Assembly: GCA_002345565.1 (NCBI GenBank)
Contig: DDVS01000006.1
Span: forward strand, 1 to 64,000
Origin: Flavobacteriales bacterium UBA2306
GTDB lineage: Bacteria; Bacteroidota; Bacteroidia; Flavobacteriales; Weeksellaceae
Length of the DNA: 64,000 nt
Reading direction: 5' to 3'
Notes under the pieces: generated by a model
Databases searched by the model: none
What the model was told of the DNA's origin: nothing
What the model saw: only the letters and a program-made list of their open reading frames with translations
Position numbers and translations under genes: made by a program
Shown here: positions 9,226-16,565 of the stretch, one piece after another
How the letters are laid out: each line of letters starts with the position of its first letter
How positions within the stretch are numbered: the stretch's first letter is position 1

Positions 9226-9825
9226 ATGCCAAAAAGAATTAGAAGAGAGCCTATTTATATTGCTCCAGATATACTTGGTAGTATTCAAGACGATGGAAGC
9301 TATTTGGTTTTCGATGAGAAAAATGTAGAAACTTTAAATCCAGGGAATGTTTTTGATAAAATTAAAATTTATGAGAGACAAGTCAAAGGGTGGTTTTTAG
9401 AGCCTGCTTTGAAAATGGTAAGATATAAGCCTAAACACAAAGGTTTCTTAGTTTTAATGACCTGTCTTTCCTATATTGAGGGTGTTGAGCAATATAGAGA
9501 TGGTGCGGAATCGACTGGAGGAAGCAAGGCAACCTTTAGAAGGGGAGTGAAGCGATTATATCCTCATTTCAATGATGATAATCAAATTGATAATTTGTAT
9601 AGTCAGGGTAGATGTGGTTTGTTTCACGATGGAATGGTAAGAGGACAAATAATAATTGACAGTAGTTTTCCAGATAGTATAAAATTTGAAACTAATAATG
9701 ATATTAAAATAAATCCGAAAAAATTATTAAATGATATTGTGAGTGACTTTAGTGATTATATTAATAGCTTAATTACTAACGAGGATGCCAGAGAAAAGTT
9801 TAATAGAATGTTTACTAATATTTAA
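9226..9825 (+). CDS. hypothetical protein with HEPN-like R-x4-H motif
   Basis: This is a 199-aa soluble protein, mostly predicted helical, with no signal peptide. The segment YSQGRCGLFHDG (125-136) contains R129-x4-H134, the spacing of the catalytic motif in HEPN ribonucleases, in a setting (arginine, glycine, LFH) seen in many HEPN-like defence proteins. That motif alone is short, so the assignment is tentative. The gene lies between the membrane protein and ssrA and is the last gene of the island; a shared hairpin (9871-9907) separates it from the tmRNA. If it is a HEPN RNase it could act as an abortive-infection toxin. Confidence 0.6.
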   Translation: MPKRIRREPIYIAPDILGSIQDDGSYLVFDEKNVETLNPGNVFDKIKIYERQVKGWFLEPALKMVRYKPKHKGFLVLMTCLSYIEGVEQYRDGAESTGGSKATFRRGVKRLYPHFNDDNQIDNLYSQGRCGLFHDGMVRGQIIIDSSFPDSIKFETNNDIKINPKKLLNDIVSDFSDYINSLITNEDAREKFNRMFTNI

Positions 9826-9870
9826 TTAGAAAATTTACAATACAATAATCGTACAATTATTTAAAATTAA

Positions 9871-9907
9871 AAACCCTAAATAATTTAAAATTAGCTATTT
9901 AGGGTTT
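9871..9907. terminator. bidirectional hairpin terminator between the island and ssrA
   Basis: AAACCCTAAATA at 9871-9882 pairs perfectly with TATTTAGGGTTT at 9896-9907. A-runs and T-runs flank both sides, so it can stop transcription from the HEPN-like gene on the plus strand and from ssrA on the minus strand. It lies 8 bp from the ssrA 3' end. Confidence 0.75.
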
Positions 9908-9914
9908 TGTTTTG

Positions 9915-10315
9915 TGGAGTTGGAGGGATTCGAACCCTCGTCCAAACAAGCAATACATAAGCTTTCTACATGCTTATTCTACTATTGATTTTCGACTGGA
10001 GGCAGAGAGCAGACACCCAACTTCCAGCTTATCTTCTAAAATTTTCGATCTTGTTGCGAAGCAAAACAAGACTTATTTCCGCATTCCTATATCTCAGAAT
10101 CCAACGTCGCAGAACAGAACATTGGTGAGACATCTTGCTTCCTTACTAAAATCTTCGGGAAAACGCTTGAATCTACTAAACTTCGATTATTAAGCTGCAA
10201 GAGCGAACTCTTCGTTGCCAGTTAAAATGTTGTAGCAAGGGATTTAAGAGATCGCGCTACGGTTCTCTGCATGCTTACTTACCCATTGGTCTTGCTGTCG
10301 AAACCAGTCAACCCC
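9915..10315 (-). ncRNA. ssrA: transfer-messenger RNA (tmRNA)
   Basis: tmRNA rescues stalled ribosomes and tags the unfinished protein. On the minus strand the RNA begins GGGGTTGACTGGTTTCGACA, the typical tmRNA 5' end, and closes with GGTTCGAATCCC (the T arm) and CAACTCC plus discriminator A. The 7-bp acceptor stem pairs with one G-U. The CCA end is not encoded. The tag frame (10190-10219) starts at resume codon GGC and reads GNEEFALAA followed by two stops (TAA TAA). Length is about 401 nt. Its 3' end faces the accessory island, a classic integration position. The plus-strand reading frame across it is a shadow. Confidence 0.95.
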
Positions 10316-10331
10316 GTTTTAAATAAGAAAG

Positions 10332-10362
10332 CAAATTTACACAAAAAGCATCGAGATTCCAA
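10332..10362 (-). promoter_or_regulatory. promoter of ssrA
   Basis: On the minus strand TTG (10362-10360) and TAAATTTG (10339-10332) are spaced by 20 bp. This matches the Bacteroidota sigma consensus TTG-N17 to 23-TANNTTTG. The tmRNA 5' end lies 16 bp further on, leaving a short leader for RNase P to remove. Confidence 0.7.
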
Positions 10363-10517
10363 ACCTTATAATGCAGATAGAGAATTTTAACAAAAAAGAT
10401 TTCAGATTTTCTAAAAATATCATAAAAGCAGTTAAAGGCGGTTAAACTTTTATTGGAGCAATGGTTAATGATCATTATGCTTTGAAATTCAGTATAATTT
10501 TGTGTAAAATAAAAACC

Positions 10518-11354
10518 ATGAAGCTGTCACGATTTTTTCTCATTCTCTTGTTTTTTTCTATTAAAATTTTCGCACAATCAGATTATATTCTGGGGAATAT
10601 TACCAATGAAAGCGGCGATAAATTGCCATTTGCAAGTGTTCATAACCTAAGAACAGACCAAGTCGTTGTTTCCGATAAAATAGGGAATTTTGCCATTGCA
10701 GCAAAACCAATGGACGAACTGCGGGTTGCAAGACAGGGTTATGAAAGAAAAGTGGTTTCATTAAATTTAGAAAATTTTTCAAAAAGCCTTGACGTTAGAT
10801 TAACAACTATTCCACAAGAAATAGAAGAAGTAAAACTTAGTTTCAAACCCACAGGAATCTTGAAGAAAGATGTTCCCAGGCTAAATCCGCCACCAAAAGT
10901 AGTGGAGTTGAATATGGCCATGAATCTTTATATGACAAAACCTCTCAACGAGGTAACGCCAAGAGCAACCATTCCGTCTGCTTTTGCAGCTAGAAAACCC
11001 GGTGAAGGACAACTTAACTTGCTTTCTATTGGCTCTGGCGGAGGTGGTCTTTTGGGTGCTGTTGCCGGTTTAATAACAAAAGCTTCATCATCTGCAAAAA
11101 CCACAGCTAATTATTCCGAGACGCAAGAATTCTACAAACGCATAAAATCTGTGGTTGACATCAGTTATTATACAGAGTATGGTCTGGACGAATATGATTT
11201 TGATATTTTCATCGCTTATGCAGACCGCGTCCATAATTTAGCGAATAATTACAGGAATAATTTTAACAAAGCCGCCATTGAGTTCAAACTTAAGGAAGCA
11301 TTTGCAGAATATATCAAAACACATAAATTTTCCAAGAAACAAGCAGAAGGTTAA
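10518..11354 (+). CDS. secreted carboxypeptidase-regulatory-like domain protein
   Basis: This is an exported protein of 278 aa. I chose ATG 10518 over the upstream ATG at 10461 because it gives a clean signal peptide (MKLSRFFLILLFFSIKIFAQ) and because a TAATTTTG -7-like box lies at 10495-10502, between the two ATGs. After the signal, residues about 22-95 form a CarboxypepD_reg-like beta domain (GNITNESGDKLPFASVHN), common at the N-terminus of Bacteroidota outer membrane proteins. There is no beta-barrel or TonB plug after it; the rest has a glycine-rich stretch near 170-190 and a helical C-terminus. The protein probably sits in the periplasm or at the outer membrane. Its function is unknown. 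Confidence 0.75.
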   Translation: MKLSRFFLILLFFSIKIFAQSDYILGNITNESGDKLPFASVHNLRTDQVVVSDKIGNFAIAAKPMDELRVARQGYERKVVSLNLENFSKSLDVRLTTIPQEIEEVKLSFKPTGILKKDVPRLNPPPKVVELNMAMNLYMTKPLNEVTPRATIPSAFAARKPGEGQLNLLSIGSGGGGLLGAVAGLITKASSSAKTTANYSETQEFYKRIKSVVDISYYTEYGLDEYDFDIFIAYADRVHNLANNYRNNFNKAAIEFKLKEAFAEYIKTHKFSKKQAEG

Positions 11355-11725
11355 AAATTTTAATCAAATCCCGGGGTTTCAAAATCATAAAGAATGGGTA
11401 AATTTCTTATGTTTAATTGTAAATTATTGATTTAATATAATTTGTTGAATAGTGTTTAGATAAAGAAAAGCTTGTGAACAGCTGTTCTAGATAGTTTTTC
11501 TTCATAAAATCCCTATTGATAGGCATTTGCAAATAATGTGGAAAACTTTTCCACATGATTGTCAGTTTTTTGCCACTTTTCCTTCTCTTCTTATTTTATT
11601 TATTGGATTCAATTTCTATTTTTGTATGACCGCTTCAGGAAAAAAAAGCAAAGATGTAAAAACCTGGCTTGCTACATTCTAAACGGAAAATATAATCATT
11701 AGCAACACAATTTAAAGCACACGTT
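11355..11725 (+). promoter_or_regulatory. leader region of the nrd operon with two perfect palindromes
   Basis: This 371-bp gap has no gene. GAACAGCTGTTC (11476-11487) and GTGGAAAACTTTTCCAC (11538-11554) are perfect palindromes and could be operators. A -7-like TATTTTTG lies at 11617-11624, but I find no TTG at the right distance upstream. Ribonucleotide reductase operons are usually controlled, often through palindromic NrdR boxes; neither palindrome matches the classical NrdR box well. Confidence 0.4.
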
Positions 11726-12700
11726 ATGGGGATTTTTGATAAAAGAATAAGTTATAAACCGTTTGAATATCCAGAAGTTTTACAATTTATAGAAGCCATC
11801 AACAAATCCTATTGGGTACATTCGGAAGTAGATTTTACGGCAGATGTGCAGGATTTTCATTCTCAATTAGAACCACACGAAAAAAATGCAGTTAAAAATG
11901 CATTGCTGGCGATTGCTCAGATCGAAGTGAATGTGAAAACCTTTTGGGGAAATCTTTACGACCATCTTCCAAAGCCGGAACTCAATGGTTTGGGTGCTAC
12001 ATTTGCAGAATGTGAATTTCGCCATTCCGAAGCTTACTCCAGATTATTGGAAGTTTTGGGATACAATGATGAGTTTTTGGATGTGGTAAACGTTCCAGCG
12101 GTAAAAGACAGAATCGAATATCTTGGAGAAATGCTGAAAAATGCCAATTCTCAAGACCCGAAAGCCTACGTTTCTTCATTGTTGCTGTTCAGTATTTTGA
12201 TAGAAAACGTTTCTCTTTTCAGTCAGTTTGCGATTATTTTGTCGTTCACGAGATTCAAAGGATATATGAAAAACGTTTCCAACATCATTGCCTGGACTTC
12301 TGTTGATGAGCAAATCCATGCCAATGGAGGAATCTATTTGATTAACAAAATCCGTGAAGAACAACCGGATTTATTGACCGATGAGGATATTGAATCGATT
12401 TATGATTTGGTAGATGAATCCATTGAAATGGAATCCAACATTCTGGACTGGATTTTTGAACTGGGTGAAATCCAACATGTTTCCAAGAAAAACCTTTTGG
12501 ATTTTATGAAATACAGAGTAGATGACTCATTAAAAAAAATCGGGATGAAAACCAGATACAACGTTTCTCCGGAAGATTACAGACCAATGGTTTGGTTCGA
12601 GGAAGAGGTATTTGCGAACTCTATGGATGATTTCTTCGCTAAACGTCCGGTAGATTATACAAAACACGACAAGTCTATTACAGCGAACGATTTGTTCTAG
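11726..12700 (+). CDS. nrdB: ribonucleotide reductase class Ia beta (radical) subunit
   Basis: NrdB carries the di-metal centre and tyrosyl radical used by NrdA to make deoxyribonucleotides. Metal ligands can be read as E67, E97-x2-H100, E160 and E195-x2-H198, with the radical tyrosine candidate Y104 four residues after H100. The first ligand is Glu here rather than the Asp of the E. coli enzyme, as in several Bacteroidota NrdB proteins. The length of 324 aa is normal. It is followed after 2 bp by a small gene, and nrdA comes 412 bp after that, all on the same strand, so they probably form one functional unit. Confidence 0.94.
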   Translation: MGIFDKRISYKPFEYPEVLQFIEAINKSYWVHSEVDFTADVQDFHSQLEPHEKNAVKNALLAIAQIEVNVKTFWGNLYDHLPKPELNGLGATFAECEFRHSEAYSRLLEVLGYNDEFLDVVNVPAVKDRIEYLGEMLKNANSQDPKAYVSSLLLFSILIENVSLFSQFAIILSFTRFKGYMKNVSNIIAWTSVDEQIHANGGIYLINKIREEQPDLLTDEDIESIYDLVDESIEMESNILDWIFELGEIQHVSKKNLLDFMKYRVDDSLKKIGMKTRYNVSPEDYRPMVWFEEEVFANSMDDFFAKRPVDYTKHDKSITANDLF

Positions 12701-12702
12701 AT

Positions 12703-13056
12703 ATGAAAGCAATAGAATTTGCAAAAAAACAATTAGACCGATTTTATTTAGATAATATAGAATCGCATAAAATTCATCCATCTTATCACTTTATTGAAAA
12801 TTATTCTGAAGTTTTATTAGATGTTATTGCAGAAGTAAAGAAGGAAAATAATGTAATGGATACTACTTTGCATTATTTGTGGAAAGATGCAGATATTTTC
12901 CAAGCAGACCTCGTAGGCGAATTGTTGCACGATTACGAGAAACGAAATAAAAGATATCGTGATAAATGGTTGACTGAAAAAAAGAAAATTGATGATATCA
13001 CATTAGAACTTTTTGAACATTTAAGTGAAAAAAATGATACGAGCATCGAGATGTAA
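12703..13056 (+). CDS. hypothetical protein between nrdB and nrdA
   Basis: I do not recognise this 117-aa protein. It is highly charged, predicted mainly helical, has no signal peptide or membrane helix, and ends in an acidic/lysine-rich tail. Its ATG is only 2 bp from the nrdB stop, so it is almost certainly cotranscribed and translationally coupled with nrdB. A role connected to ribonucleotide reductase, such as a metallation or regulatory partner, is suggested only by this position. It has no four-cysteine zinc ribbon, so it is not NrdR. Confidence 0.7.
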   Translation: MKAIEFAKKQLDRFYLDNIESHKIHPSYHFIENYSEVLLDVIAEVKKENNVMDTTLHYLWKDADIFQADLVGELLHDYEKRNKRYRDKWLTEKKKIDDITLELFEHLSEKNDTSIEM

Positions 13057-13108
13057 TAACTTCATCCTAAGTTGAATCGAAGGATTTTATTACTTCAGAA
13101 AGAACATA

Positions 13109-13170
13109 ATATTTGTCATTCCGTAGGAATCTTGACAGCTCAGTTTAGATTCCTACGGAATGACAAATAT
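13109..13170. repeat. 24-bp perfect inverted repeat, REP-like element
   Basis: The arms 13109-13132 and 13147-13170 are exact reverse complements (core TTTGTCATTCCGTAGGAATC) with a 14-nt loop. There is no T-run after it, so it is not a standard terminator. GTCATTCC-type palindromes of this kind are dispersed non-coding repeats in flavobacterial genomes. The rest of the 412-bp gap between the small ORF and nrdA (13057-13468) also holds a GC-richer stretch (13280-13400, with GCGGGAGTGGAGCACGGAT) that looks like another dispersed repeat; no gene is supported. Confidence 0.75.
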
Positions 13171-13468
13171 GAATAAAAATCCTTTCAAAGTTTCAAACTG
13201 AGAAAGGTTTAAAAAAGAAAATTTTAAGAAATAGTTGATAAATCTTGGAGTTTTCTTTTTTATGTGAAATCGTCAAAAATGGCGAAGCGCGCCCCGAGCT
13301 GAACGAAGCTCTTTTTGTTTTTGCTTCTCGTCTTTATTAGAACTAAAAAGTGGAAAACAAAAAAGCGGGAGTGGAGCACGGATATAGGCGCCCCAATAAT
13401 TAATAAAGTCAAAAAATAATAACAGCAAAAAGCAAAAAGCTAATTGCCAAAAGCAAAATAATAAAGTT

Positions 13469-15127
13469 ATGATGGACGAAAATATAGATATCTGGTGGCT
13501 CAATGAGGAGTCTGAGCAAATGCTTAACAGGGGTTACCTTCTGAAAGGAGAAACGGTGGAAGGCGCAATCGACAGAATTACAACTGCAGCGGCAAAACGT
13601 CTTTACAAACCGGAATTGCAACCGGCTTTCAAAGAGATGATTGTGAAAGGCTGGATTAGTTTTTCTTCTCCGGTTTGGGCGAATATGGGAACACAGCGTG
13701 GTTTGCCGATATCTTGTTTCAATGTTCATATTCCGGATAATATCGAAGGAATTACGCACAAATTGGGTGAAGTGATTATGCAGACGAAAATCGGAGGTGG
13801 AACTTCTGGTTATTTCGGAGAGTTGAGAAACAGAGGAACGGCCGTTACAGACAACGGAAAATCTTCCGGAGCGGTTTCTTTTATGAAGTTGTACGATACA
13901 GCGATGGATGTGGTGTCACAAGGTGGTGTGAGAAGAGGTGCTTTTGCAGCGTATCTTGACATCGACCACGGTGATATTGAAGAATTTTTGAGTATCAAAG
14001 ATATCGGAAGTCCAATCCAAAATCTATTCACAGGAGTTTGCGTTCCAGATTATTGGATGCAGGATATGATTGATGGTGATGTTGATAAGCGTAAAATCTG
14101 GGCAAGAGTTTTGGAAAGCCGTCAGCAAAAAGGCTTGCCTTACATTTTCTTCACAGATAATGTGAACAGAAACAAACCTCAGGTTTACAAAGATGAAGGA
14201 TTGATGGTGAATGCAAGCAATCTTTGTTCGGAGATTATGTTGCCTTCTACTGCGAATGAATCTTTCATCTGCTGTCTATCTTCAATGAACCTTGAATTGT
14301 ATGACGAGTGGAAAGATACCAATGCTGTTAAATTAGCCATTTATTTCCTTGATGCCGTTTTATCAGAATTCATTGAAAAAACGGAAGGGAATTATTACCT
14401 GACTTCAGCTAGAAACTTTGCAATGCGTCACAGAGCGCTTGGGTTGGGTGTTCTTGGATACCATTCTTATTTGCAGAAAAATATGATTCCGTTTGAGAGT
14501 TTTGAAGCGACTCAGTTCAATGCAAGAGCATTCCGTCATATTAAAGAACAAGCTGAGATTGCTTCCAAAGAATTGGCAAATATCTACGGTGAACCGGATA
14601 TGTTGAAAGGTTATGGAATGAGAAATACAACTTTAATGGCTGTTGCGCCAACAACGTCGAGTTCTGCAATCCTTGGACAAACTTCTCCTGGAATTGAGCC
14701 TTTTGCTTCTAACTATTACAAAGCTGGTTTGGCAAAAGGAAACTTTATGCGTAAGAACAAGTATTTAGCTAAATTGCTAGACGAAAAAGGTCTTGACAAT
14801 GAAGAGACTTGGAGAACGATTATGTTAAACCACGGTTCTGTTCAACACCTTGAAGGTTTGACAGATGACGAGAAAGCAGTATTCAAAACATTTAGAGAGA
14901 TTTCTCCAATGGAAATCGTTTCTCAGGCGGCTCAAAGACAACAGTATATTGACCAAGCGCAATCTCTTAACTTGCAGATTCCTTCTACAATGCCAGTTAA
15001 AGACGTAAATTACGTAATGATAGAAGCTTGGAAAAAAGGTGTTAAAACATTGTATTACCAGAGAAGTTCTTCGGTTTCCAAAGAATTGATGGTGAACTTT
15101 GTGACTTGTTCTGCTTGTGAAGCGTAA
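13469..15127 (+). CDS. nrdA: ribonucleotide reductase class Ia alpha (catalytic) subunit
   Basis: NrdA reduces ribonucleoside diphosphates. Redox cysteine C83 lies in PISCFNV, the active-site N251-x-C253-x-E255 motif is NLCSE, and the partner cysteine is C267 or C268 (SFICCLSS). The C-terminal tail ends VTCSACEA, a CxxC pair that would shuttle electrons from thioredoxin. At 552 aa the protein is short: the N-terminal ATP-cone domain that senses dATP is absent, so overall activity cannot be controlled in the usual way. The protein starts at or just after a double ATG (13469/13472). A strong terminator follows at 15155. Confidence 0.94.
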   Translation: MMDENIDIWWLNEESEQMLNRGYLLKGETVEGAIDRITTAAAKRLYKPELQPAFKEMIVKGWISFSSPVWANMGTQRGLPISCFNVHIPDNIEGITHKLGEVIMQTKIGGGTSGYFGELRNRGTAVTDNGKSSGAVSFMKLYDTAMDVVSQGGVRRGAFAAYLDIDHGDIEEFLSIKDIGSPIQNLFTGVCVPDYWMQDMIDGDVDKRKIWARVLESRQQKGLPYIFFTDNVNRNKPQVYKDEGLMVNASNLCSEIMLPSTANESFICCLSSMNLELYDEWKDTNAVKLAIYFLDAVLSEFIEKTEGNYYLTSARNFAMRHRALGLGVLGYHSYLQKNMIPFESFEATQFNARAFRHIKEQAEIASKELANIYGEPDMLKGYGMRNTTLMAVAPTTSSSAILGQTSPGIEPFASNYYKAGLAKGNFMRKNKYLAKLLDEKGLDNEETWRTIMLNHGSVQHLEGLTDDEKAVFKTFREISPMEIVSQAAQRQQYIDQAQSLNLQIPSTMPVKDVNYVMIEAWKKGVKTLYYQRSSSVSKELMVNFVTCSACEA

Positions 15128-15154
15128 GTAAGAAACAATAAAAAGTAAAAAGAT

Positions 15155-15182
15155 AAAACCGCAGAATTTTCTGCGGTTTTTT
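15155..15182 (+). terminator. terminator after nrdA
   Basis: AAAACCGCAGA and TCTGCGGTTTT pair around a short TTT loop, and the 3' arm ends in six Ts. This is a canonical intrinsic terminator 28 bp after the nrdA stop. Confidence 0.9.
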
Positions 15183-15238
15183 GCTAACTTTAAACCTCAA
15201 TTCTAAAATCTAATTTCTAACCTCTAACTTCTTACAAA

Positions 15239-16126
15239 ATGAAATTCGGACAAGTTGCTGACCCGTCACAAATCGATTTTACTTTACCAAAAGACCATCC
15301 TCAAACCAAATTCATTCTCGAGCAGAATAAAAAAGGTCTGGATAATATCTCTATCGGTTGCGCAAAATGGAACAAGACCGACCTCAAAGGCTTTTATCCA
15401 AAAGGAACTAAAGACGAGTTGACTTATTATGCGACTCAATTTAATTCGATTGAACTGAATGCAACGTTCTACGGAATGCCGACTGCAGAACAAGTTCAGA
15501 CTTGGAAAGAAAAAACGCCGAAAGATTTCAAATTCTTTCCGAAAATTACCAATACAGTTTCGCATTTCCGAAGATTATTGAATGTTACTGACGTTGTAAC
15601 ACAGTTTGCTTCGGCAGTTTTGAATTTCGATGAAAAATTAGGAATGGTTTTTCTTCAGCTTCACGATAATTTCAAACCGAAAGATTATGAACGTTTGGAG
15701 AAATTTGTTCAAGATTGGCCAAAAGAAGTTCCGTTAGCAATTGAACTCAGAAATACAGAATGGTTTACAGATGAAGAGGTTTTCAATACAATCTGTGAAT
15801 TATTTGAAATGAATAACATCACCAACATCATTGTAGATACAGCCGGAAGAAGAGATATGCTTCATATGCGACTGACGACTTCTGATGCTTTTATCCGCTA
15901 CGTTGGGGCTAATGCAGAAAGCGATTATGCAAGATTGGATGATTGGCTGGAGAGAATCAAAATTTGGAAAAAAGAAGGCTTGCAGAATCTTTATTTCTTT
16001 GTTCATCAGAATGTTGAAAAAGCTTCGCCATTATTGTCAGCTTATTTTATTGAGAAAGTTAATAAAGAGTTTGGAACCAATATTCATATTCCAACAATGG
16101 CTTCGGAAAAGCCAACTTTGTTTTAA
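15239..16126 (+). CDS. DUF72 (YecE-like) family protein
   Basis: This 295-aa cytosolic protein has the DUF72 TIM-barrel-like fold. Signs are the opening IGCAKWNKTDLKGFYP (near 38), the YATQFNSIELNATFYG segment (near 61) and WYxP-type strands ending with ELRNTEW near 165. The biochemical role of DUF72 is not established; a nuclease- or hydrolase-like activity has been suggested for the fold. It is a single-gene unit between the nrdA terminator and its own hairpin terminator. Confidence 0.88.
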   Translation: MKFGQVADPSQIDFTLPKDHPQTKFILEQNKKGLDNISIGCAKWNKTDLKGFYPKGTKDELTYYATQFNSIELNATFYGMPTAEQVQTWKEKTPKDFKFFPKITNTVSHFRRLLNVTDVVTQFASAVLNFDEKLGMVFLQLHDNFKPKDYERLEKFVQDWPKEVPLAIELRNTEWFTDEEVFNTICELFEMNNITNIIVDTAGRRDMLHMRLTTSDAFIRYVGANAESDYARLDDWLERIKIWKKEGLQNLYFFVHQNVEKASPLLSAYFIEKVNKEFGTNIHIPTMASEKPTLF

Positions 16127-16132
16127 ATAAAC

Positions 16133-16165
16133 ATTCCCTTCAACTCGAAGGGAATTAATTTTTAT
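16133..16165 (+). terminator. terminator after the DUF72 gene
   Basis: ATTCCCTT (16133-16140) pairs with AAGGGAAT (16148-16155) around a 7-nt loop and runs into AATTTTTAT. The stem starts 6 bp after the stop codon. Confidence 0.7.
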
Positions 16166-16191
16166 AATTGTCAGTCTGAGGCTCTCGATGA

Positions 16192-16488
16192 CTAAGCCAA
16201 AAACTTCAATTCTTTATCTTTGAACTTATTGTTTTCAACAAGTTTATTCATCGCTTTCAAAGTTTTTTTACGAAGTTTAGCTAGAATACGAACATTTTTG
16301 TCATCGCTGTAATCGAAAATATCGTCTTCAAAAGAAAATACATCTCCTTTTTTAAAGCTGATATTGTTTTCTTTCATTTCTTTCAGAAGCATTAGATTGG
16401 TCATTACTCTTAGGGATGCACTTTCTGCAGCTTCCATATGTCTCAGAGATTTTAGAAGTTCTTTTTTGTATTTTTTCTTTGATTTCAT
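16192..16488 (-). CDS. small basic hypothetical protein
   Basis: This is a 98-aa protein, very rich in lysine (MKSKKKYKKELLKSLRHMEA), predicted mostly helical, with no signal peptide. I do not recognise a family. It is divergent from glyA, with a 77-bp shared promoter region, and convergent with the DUF72 gene. Length, a start just 5' of an AT-rich promoter gap and coherent amino-acid composition support a real gene; nucleic-acid binding is possible from its charge but is not shown. Confidence 0.65.
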   Translation of the reverse strand: MKSKKKYKKELLKSLRHMEAAESASLRVMTNLMLLKEMKENNISFKKGDVFSFEDDIFDYSDDKNVRILAKLRKKTLKAMNKLVENNKFKDKELKFLA

Positions 16489-16538
16489 TTCGAATGATGT
16501 TAATCTATGAAAGGTATGAAAATTTCTTTAGAATTTTG

Positions 16539-16546
16539 TAATTTTG
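16539..16546 (+). promoter_or_regulatory. -7 promoter element upstream of glyA
   Basis: TAATTTTG matches the flavobacterial TANNTTTG box and lies 19 bp before the glyA ATG. No good TTG is seen 17-23 bp upstream, so this is a partial match. Confidence 0.35.
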
Positions 16547-16565
16547 GAGGAAATAAATCTAAGAA

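Noticed and set aside
9912..10193. 93-aa plus-strand frame across the tmRNA gene
   Set aside because: It is a reading of the complement of ssrA; tmRNA end motifs and tag explain the sequence.
10461..10517. Upstream start for the secreted protein at 10518
   Set aside because: The added 19 residues do not form part of a signal peptide, and a promoter-like box lies between the two starts.
13273..13759. Minus-strand frames over the start of nrdA
   Set aside because: They are shadows of nrdA and of the repeat-rich gap before it.
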